From assembly GCA_031285115.1 (NCBI GenBank), contig JAITWU010000037.1, positions 1-18,388 on the forward strand: a stretch of 18,388 nt of DNA, written 5' to 3'. Origin of the DNA: Azonexus sp. (GTDB lineage: Bacteria > Pseudomonadota > Gammaproteobacteria > Burkholderiales > Rhodocyclaceae). The translations under genes were made by a program, and so were the position numbers. Positions 6,634 to 13,801 of this stretch are shown here, one piece after another. The stretch's first letter is position 1; each line of letters opens with the position of its first letter. The notes under the pieces were generated by a model. It did not search any database. It was not told where the DNA came from and saw only the letters and a list, made by a program, of their open reading frames with translations.

Positions 6634-7056
6634 ATGAGCCGCACGAAGTCGACCGGAATCGCCCTGGCTGCGGCGCTGGTCGCCGCTGCGGCCAGCGCCG
6701 AATCCGGCGACGCCCGCGCCTATCGCAACTATGTACTGCACTGCGCCGGTTGCCATCAGCTCGACGGAAGCGGTGCGCCGGAGGAAGGCGTTCCGGTCAT
6801 GCGCGGCGTGCTGGGCGCTTTTCAGGAAGTGCCGGGGGGCCGCGAATACCTGGTGCAGGTGCCCGGCGTCATGAATTCCGGGTTGTCCGATCATCAGGTT
6901 GCCGAATTGATGAACTGGCTGATTCCGCAAATGGCGGGCCGGGAACCGGCTTACACCGCTGCCGAAATTGCCCGGTTGCGCGCTTCCCGGCCTGTGGATA
7001 TTGCCCTCGCCCGTTTGCAGCTCATCGAAAAAATGTCGGTTGGCCGCCGTCCCTGA
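6634..7056 (+). CDS. Small periplasmic mono-haem c-type cytochrome
   Basis: The product is 140 residues with a signal peptide ending near ASA (residue 22), haem motif CAGCH (Cys37, Cys40, His41) and possible axial methionines Met56 or Met80 (PGVMNSGLSD). It follows aauA by 7 bases, so it is the last gene of the amine-oxidation operon. The A. faecalis aau cluster also has a small mono-haem cytochrome gene (orf-2) directly after aauA, so this position is probably conserved. Likely role: electron acceptor or relay for the dehydrogenase. The start at 6634 is chosen over the ATG at 6610, which lies inside aauA. I see no strong terminator after the stop, so some read-through into the DUF1329 cassette is possible. 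Confidence 0.9.
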   Translation: MSRTKSTGIALAAALVAAAASAESGDARAYRNYVLHCAGCHQLDGSGAPEEGVPVMRGVLGAFQEVPGGREYLVQVPGVMNSGLSDHQVAELMNWLIPQMAGREPAYTAAEIARLRASRPVDIALARLQLIEKMSVGRRP

Positions 7057-7094
7057 AACCGATCCGGCGGCAGTCAAGCGCCGAACAGAAAACC

Positions 7095-7159
7095 ATGCAC
7101 GGCATTGCGCTTCCTCATGCACGGCAATGCAAGCAAGCAGCGGTGGCGGCGGATAACTT
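7095..7159 (+). promoter_or_regulatory. Putative regulator-dependent promoter of the DUF1329 cassette
   Basis: In order: ATGCAC (7095-7100), 16 nt, ATGCAC (7117-7122), 5 nt, TGCAAGCAA (7128-7136), 17 nt, TAACTT (7154-7159). The first two boxes sit in a 15-bp direct repeat (7094-7108 and 7116-7130, one mismatch, period 22 bp, two helical turns), typical of AraC-family operators. A further ATGCAC lies at 7185-7190, downstream of the inferred start of transcription. The layout matches 1707-1770 to within one base. The binding protein is inferred to be the AraC-family regulator of this locus. Confidence 0.5.
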
Positions 7160-7224
7160 TTTGCCATCGTGTTGCATGGCGTTCATGCACGACACGAATG
7201 ACCAAAGAAAGAGTGAGGAGAGAC

Positions 7225-8610
7225 ATGTCCCGTTTACCCAATCTGACGATTGCCGCCGCAACGGCTGCTTTCGTGTTGCAGACAGTATCCGTCGCGGCAT
7301 TGGCCGACGGCTCCCGGCTTGGCGTCGAACTGACCAGCGCTGGCGCTGATCCGGGCGGCAGCAAGGATGGCGTCATCCCGGCCTGGAAAACGCCCGACGC
7401 CAATTTGCCGGGCTGGTCAGCCGGTAAAAAGCGCAAGGACTTTTTCAAATACAAGGACGACAAGCCGCTGTTCGCCATCGACGCCGCGAATGTCGATAAA
7501 TACGCCGACAAGCTCTCGCCCGGTCAGGTTGCGCTCATCAAAGAGACCAAAGGCTACCGCATGGATGTCTACCCGACGCGGCGGACTTGCGGCAATCCCG
7601 ATTTCGTTGTCGAAAACACCCGCAAGAACGCCGATGGCGCGGCCAAATTGGGCGACGATGGCTGGAGTTTGAAGGAGGCCGTCGTACCCGGCATTCCTTT
7701 CCCGATACCGGCCAATGGCGCTCAGGCGATGTGGAACGCCAAGTTCAAGTACGCCGGGGTCGGCATCGACATGGTCAAGGTTTTCGTCGCCCTGTCGCCG
7801 CGCAAAGGCACGAGCGAGTGGGTGCGCATCACGTCGACGCAAACCTACTATTACCCGTGGGGCAAAAAAGGCTCGGCCCTGTTGTCGCAGATACCGCCGG
7901 TCGAGTATGAAACCTACTTCGCCTATGAAGCGCCGACGGCGCTGGCCGGGCAGGCGCTGGTCTACACCTCTTACACCGACAAGGCGAGCGAAACCTTCTA
8001 CTACTTTCCGGGCCAGCGGCGCGTCAGACGTATGCCGACCTATTCCTACGACGCGCCCCAGGTTGGTTTCGAGAATCAGTACACGGTCGATGAACCGCGC
8101 GTCTTCAATGGCACGATGGATCGTTTTGACTGGAAGCTGGTCGGCAAGAAGGAAATGTATATCGGCTACAACGCCTTCGGCATGTACGACCCGAACGTCG
8201 GTTTCGATGCCGTCGCTGGCGGCGAATTCATCGACCCGGCCCAGCGCCGCTATGAATTGCACCGGGTCTGGGTGGTCGAGGCGACGGTCAAGCAGGGCGT
8301 CCGGCACGTTGCGCCGAAGCGGACTTTCTACATCGACGAAGATAGCTGGTCGCTGGTCGCGGCGGACGATTACGACGCCCAGGGGAAACTGTGGAAATTG
8401 CGTGAATCCTTCGTCATTCCGATTCAGGAAACCGGCAGTTGCGACAACCCGGCCTTTGTCCAGTACAACCTGCTCGAAGGGCGCTATCTGTTCGATCAGG
8501 GGCCGCTCGCCTCCGGTCAGGACATGCGCTGGGTGGTCGAAGCGAAGGACCCGAGATTCCGCGACGCTTTTTACACGGCGGACAACCTGCGCGCAATCAG
8601 CGAGCGCTAA
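7225..8610 (+). CDS. DUF1329 periplasmic protein
   Basis: The product is 461 residues with a signal peptide (likely cleavage after ALA, residue 27), then the DUF1329 domain over nearly the whole mature chain. Recognisable parts are the N-terminal GADPGGSKDGVIPAW and the strands RITSTQTYYYPWG, YFPGQRRVRRMPTYSYDAPQ, YIGYNAFGMYDP and RRYELHRVWVVEATVKQG. The fold is thought to resemble LolA/LolB-type lipid-binding half-barrels, which suggests binding of a hydrophobic molecule between the membranes. No enzymatic activity is established for the family to my knowledge. The start at 7225 has GAGGAG upstream. It is first of a cassette with DUF1302, RND and YCF48-like genes, an order I recognise as recurrent in proteobacteria. 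Confidence 0.9.
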   Translation: MSRLPNLTIAAATAAFVLQTVSVAALADGSRLGVELTSAGADPGGSKDGVIPAWKTPDANLPGWSAGKKRKDFFKYKDDKPLFAIDAANVDKYADKLSPGQVALIKETKGYRMDVYPTRRTCGNPDFVVENTRKNADGAAKLGDDGWSLKEAVVPGIPFPIPANGAQAMWNAKFKYAGVGIDMVKVFVALSPRKGTSEWVRITSTQTYYYPWGKKGSALLSQIPPVEYETYFAYEAPTALAGQALVYTSYTDKASETFYYFPGQRRVRRMPTYSYDAPQVGFENQYTVDEPRVFNGTMDRFDWKLVGKKEMYIGYNAFGMYDPNVGFDAVAGGEFIDPAQRRYELHRVWVVEATVKQGVRHVAPKRTFYIDEDSWSLVAADDYDAQGKLWKLRESFVIPIQETGSCDNPAFVQYNLLEGRYLFDQGPLASGQDMRWVVEAKDPRFRDAFYTADNLRAISER

Positions 8611-8623
8611 TGACAACCGGCGC

Positions 8624-8646
8624 ACGCCAACCGCCACGGTTGGCGT
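8624..8646 (+). other. Intercistronic hairpin between the DUF1329 and DUF1302 genes
   Basis: A perfect 9-bp stem pairs ACGCCAACC (8624-8632) with GGTTGGCGT (8638-8646) around the loop GCCAC. No T-tract follows, so it is not a standard terminator. It lies in a 75-base gap, the largest within the cassette, 14 bases after a stop codon. It may stabilise or process the mRNA and set different amounts of the two proteins. Confidence 0.55.
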
Positions 8647-8670
8647 CAGGCGCGAACGGGAACAATCGAC

Positions 8671-8675
8671 GGAGG
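8671..8675 (+). promoter_or_regulatory. Ribosome binding site of the DUF1302 gene
   Basis: GGAGG lies 10 nt before the ATG at 8686 and only 4 nt before the in-frame TTG at 8680, which is too close. It therefore supports the ATG start. Confidence 0.65.
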
Positions 8676-8685
8676 CAGATTGATC

Positions 8686-10341
8686 ATGCAAAAACAGATA
8701 AATAAACCGATCACGCGCGTCGCGCTGATCGCTTTGGGTGCGATGTCGTTCCAGACGGCGGGAGCATTCACTTTTGAAACGGAAAGCCTGCGCGGCAGTT
8801 TCGATTCCTCGATCGGAATCGGCCTTGGCGTCCGTACCCTGTCGCCTTCCTGCGGCCTCGTGACAGATGGCGCGACGGGGCGCGGCGCGCCTTCGGGTTG
8901 TCTTGCGCCGACTTCGATGCTGGGCGATCAGGGCGATCTCAACTATGAGCGCGGCGATGCTTTCGCCGCCCAGCTCAAGGGTAACCATGAGCTGCTGCTC
9001 AAGGCTCCGGATGTCGGCCTCGCCTTTATGGCGCGGGTAAACTGGGTGCGCGATTTCGCCGCGACGGAAACCACTGGCGTCACCAGCGCGACGACGCCGC
9101 CGGACATCCGGCACGGTCAGAGTTCGAGCGCCCGCGATGATTTGCGCTTCAAAGCGCGTCTGCTGGATTTGTGGTTGAGCAAATCCTTTACCGTTGGCGA
9201 GCAATCGGTGCGCGTGCGCGTCGGCAATCAGGTCATCAGTTGGGGCGAAAGCCTGTTTCTGCCGGGCGGCATCAACAGCACCAATGCGCTCGACATCATG
9301 CGTCTGTCGCAGCCGGGCACGCAACTCAAGGAAGTCTTCCTGCCAGCGCCGATGGTCAGCGTCGCCGCCGGTGTCGGCGACCATGTCAATGTCGAAGCCT
9401 ACGTCCAAACCAACTGGAACAAGAGCTACTTCCCGCCGAGCGGCAGCTACTGGTCGGTGGTCAACGGCCTCGGCAAAGGTTCCGGCGCTTACGGGCTGCG
9501 CGACCTCGATGCCAAAAACAGCGGCCAATGGGGCGTCGCGCTGAGGTATCAGCCGGAAGGCACGCAGATCAATCTGGGCCTCTATGCGATGAACTTTCAC
9601 GACAAAACGCCCCAGTTCACGTACAACGGCAAGAACGAGGGGATCGTCGGCTGGGTCTATGCGGAAAATCGCAGGCTGTACGGCGTCAGCGCCAATTTCC
9701 CACTCGGCGACTGGGCCATTGGTACTGAGCTTTCTTACCGGCCCAGAGATGCCGTGGCGCTCAACTCGATCAGCGGGTGCCTGTCGCAAAACGGTGATTG
9801 CTGGGTTGATGAAAAACGCTGGCAGTGGCACCTCACGGGGCTTTTGAGCCTGACGCCGGGCGGCGCTGGCAGCGGCGTGCTGGATATTGTCGGGGCCAGT
9901 ACCGGAACTTTGCTGGCCGAAGGCGTGGTCATCTATTACCCGGACATGAAGCGCGACTACGGCGGCGACCCGGTTGCCGCTGGTGGCTGGGGCTGGGGGC
10001 TGGAATATGACCCGGCGGCGAATATGAAGGCGGTTGGCACGAGGGCTTCGTCGGGCATCAATTTCGATTTCAGCCTGACTTACGACGGTACGATCATTCC
10101 CGGCTGGCAGGTCATTCCCGGCATCTACTATTTTCAGGCGCTGTCGGGGCGCACGCCCAATGCCTCCGGCTTGTTCATGAAGGGCGCCAAGTCATTGAAT
10201 CTCTACGTGAATTTCGTGCAAAACCCGGCAACCTGGCAGTTCGGGGTGAATTACGCCGCCTTCCGGGGCGGCTCGTCGCCTTTCGACCAACCCTATCGTG
10301 ACCGCGATTATTTCGGCGCTTATGCAACCTACAACTTCTGA
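8686..10341 (+). CDS. DUF1302 outer-membrane protein
   Basis: The product is 551 residues with a signal peptide (likely cleavage after AGA, residues 25-27). The mature N-terminus FTFETESLRGSFDSS and the motif RVRVGNQVISWGESLFLPGG are hallmarks of DUF1302. The chain is rich in alternating aromatic strands and ends in YATYNF with a terminal phenylalanine, consistent with an outer-membrane beta-barrel. Its function is unknown; members often sit next to DUF1329 and RND genes. The last 20 bases overlap the start of the transporter gene. Together with the DUF1329 protein it could form the outer-membrane and periplasmic part of a path for a hydrophobic compound, in either direction (inference). Confidence 0.9.
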   Translation: MQKQINKPITRVALIALGAMSFQTAGAFTFETESLRGSFDSSIGIGLGVRTLSPSCGLVTDGATGRGAPSGCLAPTSMLGDQGDLNYERGDAFAAQLKGNHELLLKAPDVGLAFMARVNWVRDFAATETTGVTSATTPPDIRHGQSSSARDDLRFKARLLDLWLSKSFTVGEQSVRVRVGNQVISWGESLFLPGGINSTNALDIMRLSQPGTQLKEVFLPAPMVSVAAGVGDHVNVEAYVQTNWNKSYFPPSGSYWSVVNGLGKGSGAYGLRDLDAKNSGQWGVALRYQPEGTQINLGLYAMNFHDKTPQFTYNGKNEGIVGWVYAENRRLYGVSANFPLGDWAIGTELSYRPRDAVALNSISGCLSQNGDCWVDEKRWQWHLTGLLSLTPGGAGSGVLDIVGASTGTLLAEGVVIYYPDMKRDYGGDPVAAGGWGWGLEYDPAANMKAVGTRASSGINFDFSLTYDGTIIPGWQVIPGIYYFQALSGRTPNASGLFMKGAKSLNLYVNFVQNPATWQFGVNYAAFRGGSSPFDQPYRDRDYFGAYATYNF

Positions 10342-12733
10342 TGTCGCGGACGCCGGGCGCGGTACGCCGAGCCGCGCCCGGCGGGCGTTGCATTGGCTGG
10401 AAGAGTTTTGTTTCGCGCACCGGGCGGCGCTGCTCGCAGTCCTTGCGGTGTTTACCGTGGTCATGGGCTGGTTTGCCCTGCAACTGCGCATGGACGCCGG
10501 TTTTGAAAAGCAGATGCCGATCGGGCATGAGTACATCCAGACTTTCAACACCTACCGCGACGACGTTTTGGGCGCCAACCGGCTCAATTTCGTCGTCCAT
10601 GCGCGCAACGGCGATATCTGGACACCGGCTGGACTGAAGCGGCTGTATGAGGTTACGCAGGCCGTTACTTTTCTGCCGGGGGTCGATCGCCTCGGCGTCC
10701 AGTCGTTGTGGACGCCCAATGCTTTCGTCAATGAAATCACTGAAGAGGGCTTTCGCGCCGACCCGCTGATTTCCGGCGCCCTGACGCCGGAACAACTGAC
10801 GCCGGAAGCCATCGAGACGATCCGCGGCGCGGCCCAGCGCGGCGGCTTCATCGGCACCCTGGTGGCGCGCGACAACAGCAGCGCCATGATCGTCGCCGAT
10901 TTGTCCGATGTGGATAAGGACGGCAAACGGCTCGATTACGTTGCCTACAACAAAATTCTCGAAGAAAAAATCCGCCGCCCGTTCGAGGATGCCGATTTCG
11001 AGGTCCAGATCATCGGCTTCGCCAAACAGATCGGCGACATCGCCGATGGCGCCTCGGCGGTTATCAAATTCTGCCTGATTGCGTTGAGCCTGACCGCCAT
11101 CGCCGTCTATTGGTACTGCCATTCGCTGCGCTTCACGCTGTTGCCGATTGCCTGTTCGCTGGCTTCGCTGGTCTGGCAGTTTGGCGCGCTGCGTCTGCTC
11201 GGCTTTGGACTCGACCCGCTGGCCGTGCTGGTTCCCTTTCTCGTGTTCGCCATCGGCGTCTCGCACGGCGTCCAGCAGATCAACTACATCGTCCGCGCCA
11301 TCTCGCGCGGCGTCAGTTGTTTCGATGCCTGCCGGTCGAGTTTCACCGGCCTGCTCATTCCCGGCACGCTGGCCCTGGTGACGGCGCTGGTGTCCTTTAT
11401 TACGCTGCTCCTGATTCCCATCCCGATGGTGCGCGAATTGTCGATTGCCGCCTCGCTGGGCGTCGGCTTCAAGATCATCACCAACCTCGTGATGCTGCCG
11501 GTCGCCGCCTCGTACTTCAATATCGGCAAAGATTACGCCGACAAAGCCATGCTCAAGCGGGAGAAGCGCGCCGGCTGGCTGCGCGGTCTGGCCAGGGTGG
11601 CTGAACCGCGCCACGCAACCTTTACCCTCGTTCTGGTCACGGTGCTCTTTGCCAGCGCCGTCTGGCAAAGCCGCGACCGGGTGGTCGGCACGCTCCAGCC
11701 CGGCGCGCCGGAACTGCGCGAGGAGGCGCGTTTCAACCGTGACGCCGTCGCCATCGCCAGCCACTACGACAATGGCCTCGACTGGCTGACGGTGATTTTT
11801 GAAGCAGCGCCGGAAAGCTGCGACAACGTCAATGCCGGTCTTTACCAGAACCGCTTTGCCCAGGCCATGCTGCCGGTTCCGGGCATTCTCTCGATTTCCT
11901 CTTTCGCCGGTCAGTTGCGGCTCTACAGCGAAGGCTACAACGAAGGTAATCCGAAAATGAACGTGGTGCCGATCGACGCCGCCAACTACGCGGCGCTGGC
12001 CATCGAGATTTCGCGCGTCCGCGGCATGATGCGCAAGGATTGCAGCATGACGGCGGCGCATCTGTACCTGACCGACCACAAGGCGACGACGATCAAGCGC
12101 GTGATCGAGGCCGTCAAAACCTTTCGTGAAACCCACCATGAAGACGGCGTGACGATCCGGCTCGCTTCAGGAAACGCTGGCGTCCTCGCCGCCATCGACG
12201 AAGAAATAGAACGCAGCGAATTACCGATGATGCTCTATGTCTATGCCGCCATCGTCATTCTCGTGTTGCTGGTCTATCGTGATTTCCGCGCCGTGCTGGC
12301 CTGCTGCCTGCCGCTCACCGTGGGCACTTTCATCGGCTACTGGTTCATGAAGGAACTCCAGATCGGCCTCACCGTCGCCACCCTGCCGGTGATGGTTCTC
12401 GCCGTCGGCATCGGCGTCGATTACGCCTTCTACATCTATAACCGTCTGCAACTCCACCTCGCCAACGGTCAGCCGATCGTCAAGGCCATCGAGCACGCCA
12501 TGCTCGAAGTCGGCATGGCGACGATCTTTACCGCCATCACGCTGGCTGTCGGCGTGGCGACATGGTCTTTTTCCGAACTCAAATTCCAGGCCGACATGGG
12601 CAAATTGCTGGCCTTCATGTTCATGGTCAACATGGTCATGGCGATGACGGCGCTGCCAGCCTTCGCTGTCTGGCTCGAACGCCTGTTCCCGCGCCGTGGG
12701 CCAGTGCGTGCGCCGGGGCTGCTGCAACACTGA
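10322..12733 (+). CDS. MMPL/RND-superfamily transporter
   Basis: The product is 803 residues with the duplicated RND layout: membrane helix 1 (about 34-54), a large periplasmic loop, helices 2-6 (about 246-395), helix 7 (about 431-449), a second large loop, and helices 8-12 (about 636-785). It resembles the MMPL-type branch (predicted exporters, COG1033-like), not AcrB-type pumps, which are over 1000 residues. Helix 10 carries Asp700-Tyr701 (GIGVDYAFY), the proton-relay type pair of MmpL proteins. The matching site in helix 4 is Ser314-His315 (IGVSHGVQQ). No membrane-fusion adaptor or TolC-like gene is nearby. The start at ATG 10322 overlaps the DUF1302 gene by 20 bases; an upstream GTG at 10298 is possible. 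Neither has a clear Shine-Dalgarno, so translation is probably coupled. Substrate unknown. Confidence 0.88.
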   Translation: MQPTTSDVADAGRGTPSRARRALHWLEEFCFAHRAALLAVLAVFTVVMGWFALQLRMDAGFEKQMPIGHEYIQTFNTYRDDVLGANRLNFVVHARNGDIWTPAGLKRLYEVTQAVTFLPGVDRLGVQSLWTPNAFVNEITEEGFRADPLISGALTPEQLTPEAIETIRGAAQRGGFIGTLVARDNSSAMIVADLSDVDKDGKRLDYVAYNKILEEKIRRPFEDADFEVQIIGFAKQIGDIADGASAVIKFCLIALSLTAIAVYWYCHSLRFTLLPIACSLASLVWQFGALRLLGFGLDPLAVLVPFLVFAIGVSHGVQQINYIVRAISRGVSCFDACRSSFTGLLIPGTLALVTALVSFITLLLIPIPMVRELSIAASLGVGFKIITNLVMLPVAASYFNIGKDYADKAMLKREKRAGWLRGLARVAEPRHATFTLVLVTVLFASAVWQSRDRVVGTLQPGAPELREEARFNRDAVAIASHYDNGLDWLTVIFEAAPESCDNVNAGLYQNRFAQAMLPVPGILSISSFAGQLRLYSEGYNEGNPKMNVVPIDAANYAALAIEISRVRGMMRKDCSMTAAHLYLTDHKATTIKRVIEAVKTFRETHHEDGVTIRLASGNAGVLAAIDEEIERSELPMMLYVYAAIVILVLLVYRDFRAVLACCLPLTVGTFIGYWFMKELQIGLTVATLPVMVLAVGIGVDYAFYIYNRLQLHLANGQPIVKAIEHAMLEVGMATIFTAITLAVGVATWSFSELKFQADMGKLLAFMFMVNMVMAMTALPAFAVWLERLFPRRGPVRAPGLLQH

Positions 12734-12739
12734 GATGAG

Positions 12740-13750
12740 ATGAAAGATTCAATCCGCCCAACCCGTTTTCGCCTCTGGCGCGGCGCTGCGGCATTGCTGC
12801 TGGCCGCCTGCCTCAACGCCGCCGCTGCCGAAACGCAAGCGCTGGCGCTGACGCTGCATCCCGCCGAACAGACCGTCCTCGCCGCGAAAACCATGATGTT
12901 GGCCGCCGTCACGGCGGGCAAGCGCATCGTTGCCGTTGGTGACCACGGCGTCGTGCTGCTCTCGGACGATGAAGGCCAATCCTGGCGTCAGGCCCGTTCC
13001 GTGCCCGCCGACGTGATGCTGACTGCGGTCAGCTTTGTCGATGCGCAACAAGGTTGGGCGGTCGGACACTGGGGGTTGATCCTGCACACGGGCGACGGCG
13101 GCGAGACCTGGACAGTGCAGCGGCTGGCGACGGATGAAGACCGGCCCTTGTTCGGCGTGCATTTTCGCGACGCGCGGCGCGGCGTCGCCGTCGGGCTGTG
13201 GTCTCTCATCCTGACTACCGATGACGGCGGCGCGACATGGCGGACACAGACATTGCCGCCGCCTGCCGGGGCCAGGCGGGCCGACCTCAACCTGTTCAGC
13301 CTGACGGCTGACCGTAACGGCAACTGGTACGCGCCCTCCGAGCGCGGTTTGGTTCTCCATTCAGCCGATGACGGCCTCACCTGGAACTGGCTCACGACCG
13401 GCTTCAAAGGCTCGCTGTGGAGCGTCGCCGCCTTGCCGGACGGCGTTCTGCTGGCGGCGGGATTGCGCGGCGCGCTCTATCGCAGCGTCGACGGCGGCGG
13501 CAACTGGAGCGCCGTCGCCAGCGGCGCTTCCGCTTCCATCATTTGGCTGGCATGGCGGGATGGCAAACTGATCGGCGTCAGCGTCGATGGCGAATTTCTG
13601 TCAAGTCATGACCAAGGCGCGAGTTTTCAACGCGCCCATAGCGATGATCGCCTTGCGCTGACCGGCGCGCTGATTTCTCCGGGCGGACAAACCGTGCTGC
13701 TGTCGCGTCAGGGGCCGGTGCGCTATAGCGGTAGCGGTTCCGGCCAATAA
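12740..13750 (+). CDS. YCF48-like exported beta-propeller protein
   Basis: The product is 336 residues with an N-terminal export signal and six BNR/Asp-box-type repeats: SDDEGQSW, TGDGGETW, TDDGGATW, SADDGLTW, SVDGGGNW and the degenerate SHDQGASF. This matches the YCF48/photosystem II assembly factor HCF136 fold, which in non-photosynthetic proteobacteria often accompanies RND transporters with DUF1302 and DUF1329. The signal could be a lipoprotein type (LLAAC, Cys24) or be cut after AAAA near residue 30. It begins 6 bases after the transporter stop, so it is in the same operon. Probably a periplasmic assembly or scaffolding partner of the transporter (inference). It is the last gene before the convergent terminator. 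Confidence 0.87.
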   Translation: MKDSIRPTRFRLWRGAAALLLAACLNAAAAETQALALTLHPAEQTVLAAKTMMLAAVTAGKRIVAVGDHGVVLLSDDEGQSWRQARSVPADVMLTAVSFVDAQQGWAVGHWGLILHTGDGGETWTVQRLATDEDRPLFGVHFRDARRGVAVGLWSLILTTDDGGATWRTQTLPPPAGARRADLNLFSLTADRNGNWYAPSERGLVLHSADDGLTWNWLTTGFKGSLWSVAALPDGVLLAAGLRGALYRSVDGGGNWSAVASGASASIIWLAWRDGKLIGVSVDGEFLSSHDQGASFQRAHSDDRLALTGALISPGGQTVLLSRQGPVRYSGSGSGQ

Positions 13751-13763
13751 AGCAGATGCCACA

Positions 13764-13795
13764 TTCCGGACTTCCGCACAGGCGGAAATCCGGAA
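13764..13795. terminator. Hairpin between convergent operons, probable bidirectional terminator
   Basis: A 14-bp inverted repeat pairs 13764-13777 with 13782-13795 around a 4-base loop. There is one C/A mismatch when read on the plus strand, which becomes a U-G wobble on the minus strand. It starts 13 bases after the YCF48-like gene's stop and lies 6 bases beyond the rne stop on the other strand. On the plus side TTATTTTT follows about 7 bases later (13802-13809). There is no T-run on the minus side. Confidence 0.7.
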
Positions 13796-13801
13796 AACCC
13801 C

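Noticed and set aside
7057..7094. Terminator after the second cytochrome
   Set aside because: Only a weak 5-bp CGGCG/CGCCG pairing with a long loop and no T-run.
7417..9831. 804-residue open frame on the minus strand
   Set aside because: It lies antisense to the DUF1329 and DUF1302 genes, whose motifs are clear. Its Arg/Asp/His-rich composition, with no domain or hydrophobic pattern, is typical of high-GC shadow frames.
10175..12139. 654-residue open frame on the minus strand
   Set aside because: It is antisense to the RND transporter. Composition is inverse to the transporter's membrane helices (Asp/His/Gln-rich), and no domain is seen.
12740..13750. Photosystem II assembly factor implying a phototroph
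   Set aside because: YCF48-like propellers are common in non-phototrophs next to RND genes, and no photosynthesis gene is visible.
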